Origin: Arthrobacter sp. Alg241-R88
GTDB taxonomy: Bacteria > Actinomycetota > Actinomycetes > Actinomycetales > Micrococcaceae
Assembly: GCF_900537115.1 (NCBI RefSeq)
Contig: NZ_UNRG01000002.1
Span: forward strand, 62,591-126,590
DNA: 64,000 nucleotides
Direction of reading: 5' to 3'
The first letter of the stretch is position 1. Each line of letters starts with the position of its first letter. Below the pieces are notes generated by a model. That model had not been told where the DNA came from. It saw only the letters and a program-made list of their open reading frames with translations, and searched no databases. Below are positions 48,385-59,233 of this stretch, piece after piece. The translations under genes and the position numbers were made by a program.

Positions 48385-49911
48385 TCAGGCCGCGGCGGCG
48401 AGGATGTCCTCTACATAGGCCACCAGGGTCCGGACGGTGCAGCCCGTGCCCTGCTTGTGGGTGTAGCCGTACGGGCTGCCGTTGTTGAAGGAAGGCCCGG
48501 CGATGTCGATGTGGGCCCAGGGGATCTGTTCCCCGTCCTTGCCCTTACCCACGAACTCGCGCAGGAAAACAGCGGCCGTCATCATGCCGCCGTGGCGTTC
48601 GCCGATGTTGGCCAGGTCCGCAACCTGCGAGTCGATGCTGGGGCGCAGTTCCTCGGGCAGCGGCATGGGCCATACCAGTTCTCCGGCCCGGTCGGCTGCG
48701 GCCTTGAGCGGGCCGGTCACGCTGTCCGAGCCCATAACGCCGGCCGTGCGGTTGCCGAGCGCGATCAGCTGTGCGCCCGTCAGGGTGGCGACGTCGATGA
48801 TGGCGTCCGGGTACTCACGGCTGGCGGCCACGATGCCGTCTGCCATGACGAGCCGGCCTTCGGCATCGGTGTTCAGGACCTCAACGGTCTTTCCGCCGTA
48901 CATGGTGAGGACGTCCGCGGGACGTGAGGCCGCGCCGGAGGGCATGTTTTCGGCAATGCAGAGCCAGGCGGTCGCCTTGACCGGAAGGCCAAGTCCGGCG
49001 AGGGCGAGGACAGTGTTAAGGACGACGGCGGCGCCCGCCATGTCGCTCTTCATGTCGCCCATGCCGAGGGCCGGCTTGATGGAGATCCCGCCGGTGTCGA
49101 AGGTGATGCCCTTGCCGACAAGGGCGATCTTCGAGGTTGCCTTCGCGGGGGAGTATTCCACCTTGACCAGGCGGGGCTGGCGGGCGGAGCCCTTGCCCAC
49201 GCCCATGATGCCGCCGAAGCCTTCCTTTTCGAGCCGCTTTTCATCCCAGACGGTGACCTTCACGGGCAGGCCCTTGGCCAGTTCCTTCGCGGCCTCAGCG
49301 AACGTTTCGGGGTAAAGGTGGCTGGGCGGCTGGTTGACGAGGGAACGGGTGGCGTTGACGGCCTTGCCGATCAGCCCGGCACGCCTCAGGGCGGCGTCCG
49401 TCTCCTTGTGGCTGGCGAACTCCGTGAAGATGACGGCGTTCCGGACCGGATCCTTCAGCCCGTCCTTCGAGGAACGGAATTCAGTGAAGGAATAGGCGCC
49501 GAGCGCGGCACCCTCGGCGACTGCCGCGACGTCGGCAACTGACGCCGTCGGAAGGGCAAGGACAACCGTTGCGAGGCCGGCAAGCTGGCGGACAGCGGAA
49601 CCGGCCGCCCGGCGCAGGGCCTCTCCCGTGAGCGGTTCCGCAGCGGAGACCTTGCCGGTGCCGGCGAGGACCAGGATTCCGGCGCCCGTCTCCGGAAGGC
49701 CCGGGAGTCGGACGATCTGGTCCGCGGCACCGGTGACGCCCAGGGACTTGAGGGACTGCGCCAGGGCCTCTGCACTCTTTGCGGTCAGCGGGTTGTCCAG
49801 GAGGACGGGCCCGTCAGTGCCCTTTCCCACGCCGATGACCACTGCGTCACTGGGGCTCTTCTTCAGGTCCCTTGGGAGGGTACTAAGGTTGATTTCAGTA
49901 TTCTTGACCAC
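48385..49911 (-). CDS. pepA: Leucyl aminopeptidase (M17)
   Basis: An M17 metallo-aminopeptidase that removes N-terminal residues; forms hexamers with two metal ions. The 508-residue protein has the N-terminal macro-like domain and the C-terminal catalytic domain with GKGITFDTGGISIKP (metal and catalytic Lys), MKSDMAGAA, and the signature NTDAEGRLVMAD. GTG 49911 is the likely start. In M. tuberculosis pepB (Rv2213) also lies beside the E2/lip block. It is divergent from the PAC2 gene across a 257-base gap with no strong regulatory element that I can name. Confidence 0.95.
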   Translation of the reverse strand: MVKNTEINLSTLPRDLKKSPSDAVVIGVGKGTDGPVLLDNPLTAKSAEALAQSLKSLGVTGAADQIVRLPGLPETGAGILVLAGTGKVSAAEPLTGEALRRAAGSAVRQLAGLATVVLALPTASVADVAAVAEGAALGAYSFTEFRSSKDGLKDPVRNAVIFTEFASHKETDAALRRAGLIGKAVNATRSLVNQPPSHLYPETFAEAAKELAKGLPVKVTVWDEKRLEKEGFGGIMGVGKGSARQPRLVKVEYSPAKATSKIALVGKGITFDTGGISIKPALGMGDMKSDMAGAAVVLNTVLALAGLGLPVKATAWLCIAENMPSGAASRPADVLTMYGGKTVEVLNTDAEGRLVMADGIVAASREYPDAIIDVATLTGAQLIALGNRTAGVMGSDSVTGPLKAAADRAGELVWPMPLPEELRPSIDSQVADLANIGERHGGMMTAAVFLREFVGKGKDGEQIPWAHIDIAGPSFNNGSPYGYTHKQGTGCTVRTLVAYVEDILAAAA

Positions 49912-50168
49912 AGGGATCAGTCCTCAATTCTCGAGAGATGCTCGGGCAGGATGCATGTTCGGCGCTCTGCCATGGTTGCCCGGATGCTATCGTTCGGGAC
50001 GCAGTCCGGGTGTCTGCAAGCCCGTCTGGCAGGCCAGTTCCGATCGTAGCCCGTCCCCGCCCGCGCCGGTGTATTTCCTGAGAGGTGCGCCACACCGGCC
50101 GCAGGAATGTGCGGCTGCCCTGCGGCGTTGTAGAAGATGTCCACCCGCACCTATGAAAGGAACATGCC

Positions 50169-51107
50169 GTGCTTGAACGGATCTCCGGCTCCCTGCTGGA
50201 CCCCGACGCGCTCTACGCGAGCAACATTGAGCTGTTCCACAGCCCTGAACTCCGCGGGCTGGATTTGGTGATGGGCTTCACCGGGTTCGCCGATGCCGGT
50301 CACGTAGTGAAGCAAATCAACGCTGAACTGCTGGACACGCTCGACGCCGAGCCGGTTGCAGTCTTCGATGCTGACCAGCTCATCGACTACCGGTCGCGCA
50401 GGCCCCACGTGACGTTCGTCGAGGACCACCTGCAGGATTACCAGGAGCCGACGCTCGCCCTCTACCGGCTTATCGACGGCCTGGGCAATCCCTTCCTGCT
50501 GCTGGCAGGGTTCGAGCCCGACCTGCAGTGGGAACGGTTCGCGCGGGCAGTGGTGGGCATCGTGGAGAAGCTGGACGTCAACCTGGTCACCTGGATCCAC
50601 TCCATTCCCATGCCGGTGCCCCACACGCGTCCGGTGGGCGTGACGGTGCACGGCAACAGGCCCGAACTGATCGAGGGCATCTCGGTCTGGAAGCCAACGG
50701 TGGAGGTCCCCGCAGCGGTGGGCCACATCCTGGAGCTCCGCCTGGTGGAGGCCGGCCGCAACGTCGCCGGCTATGTCATCCACGTGCCGCACTACCTTGC
50801 CGAGGCGGAATATCCCACCGCCGCCGTCGCAGGACTTGAATACCTGGGTGCAGCCACTTCGCTGATGCTGCCCTCGGACAGGCTTCGGGAAGCCGGCCGC
50901 GAAGTCAGCCGCCAGATCGCCGAGCAGATTGATGCCTCGGAGGATGTCCAGCAGGTTGTGTCGCGCCTCGAATCCCGGTACGACGAAAAGGCCGAAGGCA
51001 CGGTCCGCCGCTCGCTCCTTGCGGACGAAAATGACGAGCTTCCCAATGCGGATGTCCTCGGCGCTGCCGTCGAGGCCTACCTCGCCCGCGAGAACCCCGG
51101 CCAGTAG
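50169..51107 (+). CDS. PAC2-family protein
   Basis: A 312-residue protein of the PAC2 (proteasome assembly chaperone 2) family, widespread in actinobacteria (Rv2714 in M. tuberculosis). Features: GLDLVMGFTGFADAGHVVKQ (shortened: MGFTGFADAGHV), the DADQLIDYRSRRP segment, and a C-terminal helical part (about 255-312). The bacterial role is unknown; these organisms often also have a 20S proteasome. GTG 50169 follows GGAAC. It lies 52 bases before an MFS gene that has its own -10 element. Confidence 0.9.
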   Translation: MLERISGSLLDPDALYASNIELFHSPELRGLDLVMGFTGFADAGHVVKQINAELLDTLDAEPVAVFDADQLIDYRSRRPHVTFVEDHLQDYQEPTLALYRLIDGLGNPFLLLAGFEPDLQWERFARAVVGIVEKLDVNLVTWIHSIPMPVPHTRPVGVTVHGNRPELIEGISVWKPTVEVPAAVGHILELRLVEAGRNVAGYVIHVPHYLAEAEYPTAAVAGLEYLGAATSLMLPSDRLREAGREVSRQIAEQIDASEDVQQVVSRLESRYDEKAEGTVRRSLLADENDELPNADVLGAAVEAYLARENPGQ

Positions 51108-51146
51108 CGGAACCCGCTGCTGCCGGGGTGGCCACGGCTGTCCGGG

Positions 51147-51152
51147 CATAAT
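51147..51152 (+). promoter_or_regulatory. -10 element of the MFS gene, leaderless geometry
   Basis: CATAAT lies six bases before the GTG at 51159. GAAGGG directly touches the start and is too close to be a ribosome site. Confidence 0.5.
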
Positions 51153-51158
51153 GAAGGG

Positions 51159-52505
51159 GTGACTGCACCCCGCGCCTGGCTGATTTGGACCGTTGGTATC
51201 TTCGGGTACCTTGTGGCGGTTTCACAGCGCACGTCCTTTGGCGTGGTGGGCCTGGAGGCCACCGAGCGTTTCCACGCCAGCGCGTCCGCCATCTCGTTCT
51301 TTACCGTCCTCCAGCTGCTGGTCTATGCAGGACTCCAGATTCCCGTGGGCCTGCTGGTGGACCGGTTCGGCTCACGCGCCATGATCGCCGGCGGTGCCGT
51401 CCTGATGGGCCTGGGCCAGCTCCAGCTGGCGTTCGCCGACAGTATTCCCGGAGGTGTAGCCGGACGGGTCCTGGTGGGCGCCGGGGACGCGATGACTTTT
51501 ATCTCGGTGATCCGCCTGATCCCGCTCTGGTTTGCGCCCGCCCGGGTGCCGCTCGTGACCCAGTTGACGGGTATGTCCGGCCAGTTGGGGCAGCTGTTCA
51601 GTGTCATTCCCTTCGCCTTCGTGCTGCACGCGGCGGGCTGGACCCCGGCGTTCCTGATGCTGGCAGGGATGTCGGGACTCGCCGTCGTCCTGGTCCTGCT
51701 GCTCCTGCAGGACGTGCCGCCCGGCACCCAGCGGCCGCAGGCACAGCAAGGCCTGAAGGCAACAGGAGCCTCGCTGGCCCGCGCCTGGCGCCAGCCGGGG
51801 ACCAGGCTGGGACTGTGGAGCCACTTCACCATCCAGTTCAGCGGTACTGTCTTCGCGATGACCTGGGGTTACCCGTTCCTCCTTTCCGGGCAGGGTCTCG
51901 ACGCCGGAACAGTCGCCGCCCTGATGGCGCTCTACGTGGCAACAGCCATGGCAGTGGGGCCGTTCATCGGCCGCTTCGTTTCCCGCCACCCGCTGCGGCG
52001 TTCAACCATGGTCCTGCTGATCGCCGCTGCCACCGCCGGAGCCTGGGCAGCCGTGCTGCTGACTCCGGGGCGTTCACCGTTGTGGCTGCTGGCCGGCCTC
52101 GTGGTGGTGCTCGCCATCGGTGGGCCCGGCTCGATGATCGGCTTCGACTTCGCCCGCACCTTCAACCCCGCGCACCGCATTGGCACCGCGACGGGCATCG
52201 TCAACGTGGGCGGCTTCATCGCCGCGCTGATCGCGATCTTCCTGATCGGCCTGGTGCTGGACGTGCTGTACGCCAGCGGGTTCTCCAACGGAGTCCTGTA
52301 CGGGCTGGACCCGTTCCGGATCGCACTCAGTGTCCAGTTCCTGCTGCTCGGCTTTGGGGCCGCAGCAATGCTGGTCTGCCGCCGGAAGGTACGGCGGCAG
52401 ATGGCTGCCCAGGGTGTTGTGGTCCCGCCGCTGCGCAGCGCGCTGGCCCGCCAGCGGCGCGAACACCTGGCCCGGCGCAGCAAGGCGGCCGCTTCAGACG
52501 ACTGA
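51159..52505 (+). CDS. MFS transporter
   Basis: A 448-residue major facilitator protein with about twelve transmembrane helices. Family features are LVDRFGSRAMIAGGAVLMGLGQ (the loop 2-3 motif, seen as DRFGSRAMIAGG) after helix 2, and FIGRFVSRHPLRRS in the matching loop 8-9. The C-terminus is a basic tail of about 40 residues. The substrate is not predictable. It starts at GTG 51159 without a ribosome site; probably leaderless. It does not sit in a recognisable pathway. Confidence 0.88.
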   Translation: MTAPRAWLIWTVGIFGYLVAVSQRTSFGVVGLEATERFHASASAISFFTVLQLLVYAGLQIPVGLLVDRFGSRAMIAGGAVLMGLGQLQLAFADSIPGGVAGRVLVGAGDAMTFISVIRLIPLWFAPARVPLVTQLTGMSGQLGQLFSVIPFAFVLHAAGWTPAFLMLAGMSGLAVVLVLLLLQDVPPGTQRPQAQQGLKATGASLARAWRQPGTRLGLWSHFTIQFSGTVFAMTWGYPFLLSGQGLDAGTVAALMALYVATAMAVGPFIGRFVSRHPLRRSTMVLLIAAATAGAWAAVLLTPGRSPLWLLAGLVVVLAIGGPGSMIGFDFARTFNPAHRIGTATGIVNVGGFIAALIAIFLIGLVLDVLYASGFSNGVLYGLDPFRIALSVQFLLLGFGAAAMLVCRRKVRRQMAAQGVVVPPLRSALARQRREHLARRSKAAASDD

Positions 52506-52598
52506 CTGGTCCTCCACAGGGCCGGCTGCACAGCGGCGGTTTCCACATAGCTGCGGCCCTTACTGTCGAGTGACCCCTGGCCGGCGAATGCTGGAGCC

Positions 52599-53873
52599 AT
52601 GACATCTCCAGAACGGCTCACAGTCCGCGGCCCGGAAGACATACTGGGTTTCATTCCCCACTCGTTGGGATACTGGCCGGCGCAGAGCCTCGTGGCCATC
52701 ACATTGCAGGGCAAAAGGGTGGGGGCCACCTTGCGGCTGGATCTTCCCGGGCCGGACGTCCTTGCCAATCCGGCAAAATTCCTGCGGGCCGTCCGGCGCT
52801 ATCTCGAGGCGGACAAGGAGGCTGACGGCACACTGCTGGCGATCTTCACCAGCAACGGCGGCGCGGCGCCGCAGTCGCGGTACGACGGTTTGCTGGCCGG
52901 CCTGGACTCCATGCTGCAAAGGGCGCGGATGCCAGTCCGGGAAGCCTGGTACATCGGGGATGATTTCTGGCGGGAGGTTTGGTGCCTGGATGTTTTATGC
53001 TGCCCGCTGCCAGGGCGCCCCATCCAGGAAATCCACGACAGCCTGCTCAACACCGAGATGGTGTACCGGGGAAGCAGCATTGGACCGGCCCCGGAACAGC
53101 GGCAGCCGGCCGGCCCTGTTTCTGCCCTCCACCGCGCCGCTGTGCTGGAAGCGGAGGCCGAGTGGTCGGCCCAGCTGGACCTTCGGCGGCAGAGCCGGCC
53201 GCAGTTTGCCGCGGTGCTCGGCCAGTGGGAGGCGGTACTGGCCCGCCCGGCCGGGGACCTGCAACGCCCGTCGGTACACCGTGACGCTTTCCTGCGGGCC
53301 ACGCTCCTGGTGCCCGCCTGGCGGGACGCCGTCCTCGTTATGGCGGCGGCGGGGAAAACAGCCGCTGCAGCCGGGGCTGAAGAGTTCGGAATTTTCAGCC
53401 AGGACGCACAGCCGGGGCCGATGGCGCCCGGGGCAGAACAGGCCGGGCCGGAAGAAGTGCCATCCGCAGCGGATGGCACCGCTTTTCCGTCCTTCGCGCT
53501 ACCGGACCAGTGCGGGGAAGGCTTCCTGATGTCCGGCGGCCAGGATGGTACTCCCGGCTACGGAAACGTCCTGATGGGGCAGGAGCCGGCCGTTCCCCAA
53601 TGGCACAGCCTTGACGCCCTCGACCTCGTCCTGGAGCACCTCGCCGCGATGGGCGGGCCACCGGCCGCGGCTGCCTTGACGGGGAGGGGCTGGATCGCGT
53701 GGTGCCGAGGTCGGGGCTCGTATTCGGCGGCGTACCTGGGGGAGGCGCTCGACATCGAGCCCGGGTACCGGCTTGCAGAGTTGCTGCTTGAATTGGTCCG
53801 CCGGGGTACGTTGTGCGGCTGGGCGGCGCGGAAGGAGGCTGCCTGGCAGAAATTCGGACCGGAAGCCGCCTGA
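52599..53873 (+). CDS. DUF4192-family protein
   Basis: A 424-residue soluble protein of unknown function. The opening RGPEDILGFIPHSLGYWPAQSLVAITLQGKRVGATLRLDLP (in short: PEDILGFIPHSLGYWPAQSLV) is the hallmark of the DUF4192 family, which is specific to actinobacteria. The middle (about 260-300) is Ala/Gly/Glu-rich and probably unstructured. The C-terminal part (about 335-400) has SLDALDLVLEHLA and a GWIAWCRGRGSYSAAYLGEAL segment (short: AWCRGRGSYSA). It lies 255 bases upstream of sigA and 93 bases after the MFS gene. Confidence 0.87.
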   Translation: MTSPERLTVRGPEDILGFIPHSLGYWPAQSLVAITLQGKRVGATLRLDLPGPDVLANPAKFLRAVRRYLEADKEADGTLLAIFTSNGGAAPQSRYDGLLAGLDSMLQRARMPVREAWYIGDDFWREVWCLDVLCCPLPGRPIQEIHDSLLNTEMVYRGSSIGPAPEQRQPAGPVSALHRAAVLEAEAEWSAQLDLRRQSRPQFAAVLGQWEAVLARPAGDLQRPSVHRDAFLRATLLVPAWRDAVLVMAAAGKTAAAAGAEEFGIFSQDAQPGPMAPGAEQAGPEEVPSAADGTAFPSFALPDQCGEGFLMSGGQDGTPGYGNVLMGQEPAVPQWHSLDALDLVLEHLAAMGGPPAAAALTGRGWIAWCRGRGSYSAAYLGEALDIEPGYRLAELLLELVRRGTLCGWAARKEAAWQKFGPEAA

Positions 53874-54128
53874 AGGCGAAGACGGCAGGAAATGGCGGGT
53901 TAGGCCCTATTCCGGGAAATCGTGAGACAATGGAGGCCGAGACCCGGTTGGGTCCGTGTATCGAGTGCTTGTAATGACCGCTGTATGGGAACATTACGGC
54001 CGCTCCGGCAGTTCTATTTATAGACTCTGCCGGCCGTGGTGGCGCTTGGTTTTCACCACGGACTTGACAGGGTCATAGTGGTGTTGCCCGTATGGCGATT
54101 CCACAGACCACCGCTAGAAAGGTTTTCT

Positions 54129-55445
<1,317 letters not shown>

Positions 55446-55461
55446 AAGCAGCACTCACCAC

Positions 55462-55519
55462 AAGCGGCCCGCCGGGAACCGTGCCCGTAGCGGGCACGGT
55501 TCCCGGCGGGCCGCTTTTT
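55462..55519 (+). terminator. Strong terminator of sigA
   Basis: A 26-bp stem (55462-55487 with 55491-55516) closed by TAG and followed by a T-tract, 17 bases after the sigA stop. This is the longest terminator stem in the window. Confidence 0.95.
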
Positions 55520-55533
55520 GCTTGAACCAACTT

Positions 55534-55570
55534 AAAAAGATTGGGACCCCACCTTTCGGTGAGGTCCCAA
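55534..55570 (-). terminator. Terminator of the DUF7455 gene
   Basis: A 13-bp stem with one mismatch (55541-55553 with 55558-55570) lies 15 bases beyond the stop; the reverse strand continues with TCTTTTT. It is placed back to back with the sigA terminator. Confidence 0.9.
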
Positions 55571-55584
55571 CAGCTTCAGCCAAG

Positions 55585-55806
55585 CTAGTCGATTTCTACG
55601 GCAGCCTTCTCGTGAAGCTTCCCCGTCTCATCGTGCCAGTCGGAGCTCAAGGGCTTGAGCGTTGCCTCAACTGCACGGGCGTGGTGGCCGCAGAAAAGAA
55701 GCTCACCACCGGAGGACTCCAGTACAACCCGGACATATGCCTGGGCTCCGCAACGATCGCACCTGTCCAGTGCGTTGAGTGTGCGGTCTGCCACTGCTGT
55801 TGTCAT
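55585..55806 (-). CDS. DUF7455-family small zinc-ribbon-like protein
   Basis: A 73-residue protein found beside sigA or sigB genes in actinobacteria. It starts MTTAVADRTLNALDRCDRCGAQAYVRVVL and has CDRCGAQAY (CxxC) and LLFCGHHARA (CxHH) as a likely zinc site. Its function is unknown; the pairing with a sigma factor suggests, but does not prove, a link to transcription. The ATG at 55806 has an AAGGAGG ribosome site three bases before the start region. A TATATA-rich segment about 45 bases upstream could be its promoter. Confidence 0.88.
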   Translation of the reverse strand: MTTAVADRTLNALDRCDRCGAQAYVRVVLESSGGELLFCGHHARAVEATLKPLSSDWHDETGKLHEKAAVEID

Positions 55807-56060
55807 GTCGGCCTCCTTAGTAGATCAGTACGTCTATATAACCAGCATTCGTAACAAAACCATCGCAAGGATGGGACAAGTTCGCTGTGCGCGTAGCCGC
55901 AAGAATGGATCAAGATCGCGCCACAGCCCCTCGAGGGGTGCCACGTGGCGTGGCGCACACGCCCCGGCAGGTGTGGCAGTCGGTACTGCCGGGCCGGGCC
56001 GACTACCCTTGGAAGAGCGATCCCAGCCCGCTGTTCCGTCCCTGAAGGAGTTCATCACCA

Positions 56061-58169
56061 GTGGCACCAAGTTCTGATTACACTGCCCGGCACCTGTCTG
56101 TACTGGAAGGCCTCGAAGCCGTCCGCAAGCGCCCGGGCATGTACATCGGTTCCACTGACTCCCGCGGCCTGATGCACTGCCTGTGGGAGATCATCGACAA
56201 CTCCGTGGACGAGGCGCTGGCCGGATTCGGCCACGACATCAAGATCATCCTGCACGCGGACAACTCCGTGGAGATCCACGACGACGGCCGCGGCATCCCC
56301 ATCGACAAGGAACCGAAAACAGGGCTTACCGGTGTCGAGGTGGTCTTTACGAAGCTCCATGCGGGCGGCAAGTTCGGCGGCGGTTCGTACACTGCTTCCG
56401 GCGGCCTGCACGGTGTGGGCGCCTCCGTGGTCAACGCACTGTCCTCCCGCCTCGATGTTGAGGTGGACCGGGGCGGAAAAACGTACAAAATGTCCTTCCG
56501 CCGGGGCGAGCCCGGGCGCTTTAAGGACACCGGGTCCAAAATTGATCCGGCCGCCCCGTTCACGGCGTTCGTGGATGACTCGGTGCTGGACGTGGTGGGC
56601 AAGGCCAAGCGGGGCGTCACGGGAACCAGGATCCGCTACTGGGCAGACCGGCAGATTTTTACCCCGGACGCAAAGTTTTCCTACGAGGAACTCGCCGCGA
56701 GGGCCCGGCAGACGTCCTTCCTGGTGCCCGGCCTCAAACTGACGGTCCGCGATGAGCGCAAAGTCCCGGGGACGCCCGGCGAGTCTGGAGCCCATGAGGA
56801 GGTCTTCCACCACGACGGCGGAATCTCCGAATTCGTTGAGTTCCTTGCCGCCGATCCCGCCGTCACCGATGTATGGCGGCTGCACGGCTCCGGAAAGTTC
56901 AAGGAGACGGTTCCCGTGCTGGATGAACGGGGGCACAGCCAGCTCGCCGAGGTGGAGCGCGACTGTGAAGTCGATGTGGCGCTGCGGTGGGGGATCGGCT
57001 ACGACAGCACCGTCCGGAGCTTCGTCAACATCATCTCCACGCCCAAGGGCGGAACGCACCAGTCCGGTTTTGAGCAGGCCCTCGTCAAGACCTTCCGCAA
57101 GGCCGTGGAAAACAACGCCCGCAAACTCAAGGCCGGCAACGACAAAATCGAAAAGGACGACATCTTCGCCGGCCTCACCGCCGTCCTGACCGTCCGCCTC
57201 GCTGAGCCGCAGTTCGAAGGGCAGACCAAGGAGATCCTGGGCACCTCTGCCGTTCGGGCGATCGTGGCCAAGGTCGTAGAGCGCGAGGTCAACGCCAAGC
57301 TCACCTCCGCCAACAGGAACGACAAGGCACAATCCGCCCTGCTCCTGGAAAAAATCGTCAACGAGATGAAATCCCGCATCTCGGCTCGCGTGCACAAGGA
57401 AACGCAGCGGCGCAAGAACGCGCTGGAAACCTCGTCCATGCCCACCAAGCTCGCTGACTGCCGCACGGACGACGTCGAACGTTCCGAACTCTTTATTGTG
57501 GAAGGCGACTCGGCGCTGGGAACCGCCAAGCTGGCGCGGTCCTCGGACTTCCAGGCCCTGCTGCCCATCCGCGGCAAGATCCTGAACGTCCAGAAAGCCT
57601 CGGTGGGGGACATGCTTTCCAACGCCGAATGCGCGGCCCTCATCCAGGTGGTGGGGGCAGGGTCCGGACGCAGCTTCGACATCGCCGCCGCCCGCTACGG
57701 CAAGGTCATCCTGATGACGGACGCGGACGTGGACGGCGCGCACATCCGCACGCTGCTCCTCACCCTTTTCTTCCGCTACATGCGGCCAATGATCGACGAG
57801 GGCCGGGTCTTTGCCGCGGTGCCGCCGCTGCACCGGGTGGAAGTCATCAACGCGGGCCAGAAGGCCAACGAGATGATCTACACCTACTCCGAAGCCGAGC
57901 TGCACGTGTTGCTGGCGCGGCTTGCGAAGGAGGGCAAGCGGTACAAGGAACCCATCCAGCGCTATAAGGGCCTGGGTGAGATGGACGCTGAACAGCTGGC
58001 CGAGACCACCATGGACCCCCGGCACCGTACCCTCCGCAAAGTAGGGATCGAGAACGCCAAGCAGGCGGAGGAGATCTTTGACCTGCTGATGGGCTCGGAT
58101 GTTTCGCCGCGCAAGGATTTCATCATCGCCGGCGCTGCAAGCCTGGACCGGGAGCGCATCGACGCCTGA
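56061..58169 (+). CDS. parE: Type IIA topoisomerase B subunit, ParE-like
   Basis: ATPase subunit of topoisomerase IV, which unlinks daughter chromosomes. The 702-residue protein has the GHKL ATPase (EIIDNSVDEALAGF, HDDGRGIP, GGLHGVGASVVNALS), the transducer domain, and TOPRIM with EGDSALGTA and DADVDGAHIRTLL. EGDSALGTAKLAR is ParE-like; GyrB normally reads EGDSAGGSAK. Mycobacteria lack this enzyme, so its presence fits Micrococcaceae. The start is GTG 56061 after GAAGGAG. parC is not within the window downstream. The sequence is the 'GyrB-like' second copy; gyrB proper should lie near the origin. Confidence 0.92.
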   Translation: MAPSSDYTARHLSVLEGLEAVRKRPGMYIGSTDSRGLMHCLWEIIDNSVDEALAGFGHDIKIILHADNSVEIHDDGRGIPIDKEPKTGLTGVEVVFTKLHAGGKFGGGSYTASGGLHGVGASVVNALSSRLDVEVDRGGKTYKMSFRRGEPGRFKDTGSKIDPAAPFTAFVDDSVLDVVGKAKRGVTGTRIRYWADRQIFTPDAKFSYEELAARARQTSFLVPGLKLTVRDERKVPGTPGESGAHEEVFHHDGGISEFVEFLAADPAVTDVWRLHGSGKFKETVPVLDERGHSQLAEVERDCEVDVALRWGIGYDSTVRSFVNIISTPKGGTHQSGFEQALVKTFRKAVENNARKLKAGNDKIEKDDIFAGLTAVLTVRLAEPQFEGQTKEILGTSAVRAIVAKVVEREVNAKLTSANRNDKAQSALLLEKIVNEMKSRISARVHKETQRRKNALETSSMPTKLADCRTDDVERSELFIVEGDSALGTAKLARSSDFQALLPIRGKILNVQKASVGDMLSNAECAALIQVVGAGSGRSFDIAAARYGKVILMTDADVDGAHIRTLLLTLFFRYMRPMIDEGRVFAAVPPLHRVEVINAGQKANEMIYTYSEAELHVLLARLAKEGKRYKEPIQRYKGLGEMDAEQLAETTMDPRHRTLRKVGIENAKQAEEIFDLLMGSDVSPRKDFIIAGAASLDRERIDA

Positions 58170-58234
58170 CGGCACGTGGGGCCGCGCCCGCAGGCGCGTG
58201 CAGGAGGCTGTTTCAGGCAGTACGACGGCGGGCG

Positions 58235-59227
58235 TCAGCCCAGCAGGCCCGGCACCACCAGAAGGGCCGTGGGCAGGGCCAACAGGAGGAGACAGCCTGC
58301 CAGCACCAGGCTGCGGATGGTGGAGGGCAGCTCCGGCTGCGGGGAGAGCAGCCGGCTGACCCGTGACGCGGTGGTGCGGGCCGAATCCGAGCCGGATGTT
58401 CCCCCCGCGGAATCCAACCCGGCCAGGGCCAGGCTTGGGGCGCCGGAACGAATTTCCACGTCACCGGCAGCCGCTGCCGAACCGCTGGCCACGATGGCGA
58501 TGGCCTTGATAAGCGTGGCCTTGCTTTCGGTTTTGAGCGCGACGTCGTCGGCCAGCATTTCGATCAGGGAGTTGACTGACTCCTGGGCGAGGCGGGTGGT
58601 GGGCAGCCAGGGAAGTGCCTGGCGCCAGGCGGCGAAAGCCCACAGCAACAGGTGGTGCCGCTGGCTCAGGTGGGCGTTTTCGTGGATCAGCACCGCGCGG
58701 AGTTCAGCCGGCTCAAGGGCTGCCATCAAGCCATCGGACAGCACGGTCACGGAGCGCGCGCCGCCGGGGAGGCAGTAAGCCACAGGCGAATCGTGGTTGA
58801 TGACCAGCGTCCCGGTTCCTTCGGTGGAAGGAGAAGCAAGGAGCGCGAGAAGCTCGCGGTGCCGCCGCCGCTGGCGTTCGATCTTGTAATACGTCAGCAA
58901 CAGCGTGAACACCAGGTGGGCCGTCAGCAGTGCCGCGGCGGACAGCGCGAAGATATGCCAGAAGCCCAAGGCGGTGGTGGGGGCGTTGAAAAGCACCATC
59001 CCCGCCAGCGCCCGAAGACCGGCGATGAGGTTATCGCCGATGGGTTCCAGGCCGTACACCAGCATGGCGCCGATCATGGACAGCCCGCCGGCCAGTGCGA
59101 TGGCCTGCCAGAGCAGCATGGCCGTAAAGGGGGAGCGCGCGGGCCACTGCGCCCTCGAGAGGAGGATAGGTACCGGCCACGCCAGGACTATCGCAAGGAC
59201 CGCCAGCAGGTACGAGGCCCAGAACAT
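58235..59227 (-). CDS. M56-family metallopeptidase, BlaR1-like sensor
   Basis: A 330-residue membrane metallopeptidase of the BlaR1/MecR1 type (M56), which cleaves a partner repressor on signal. The zinc motif is HENAH (182-186) in LRAVLIHENAHLSQRHHLL (in short: IHENAHLSQRHH). There are about four hydrophobic segments before it and one or two near the end. There is no penicillin-binding sensor domain after the peptidase, so it is shorter than BlaR1 of Staphylococcus and probably does not sense beta-lactam in the same way. It starts six bases after blaI, in one operon. Its matching pair in M. tuberculosis is Rv1845c-Rv1846c. Confidence 0.88.
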   Translation of the reverse strand: MFWASYLLAVLAIVLAWPVPILLSRAQWPARSPFTAMLLWQAIALAGGLSMIGAMLVYGLEPIGDNLIAGLRALAGMVLFNAPTTALGFWHIFALSAAALLTAHLVFTLLLTYYKIERQRRRHRELLALLASPSTEGTGTLVINHDSPVAYCLPGGARSVTVLSDGLMAALEPAELRAVLIHENAHLSQRHHLLLWAFAAWRQALPWLPTTRLAQESVNSLIEMLADDVALKTESKATLIKAIAIVASGSAAAAGDVEIRSGAPSLALAGLDSAGGTSGSDSARTTASRVSRLLSPQPELPSTIRSLVLAGCLLLLALPTALLVVPGLLG

Positions 59228-59233
59228 GGTCCG

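Noticed and set aside
54064..54069. TTGACA upstream of sigA as a promoter
   Set aside because: No -10 hexamer follows at 16-19 bases; the nearest TATGGC is 21 bases away.
56055..58175. Open frame of 706 residues opposite parE
   Set aside because: It covers the whole of parE in antisense, has no motif, and parE shows all GyrB/ParE catalytic motifs.
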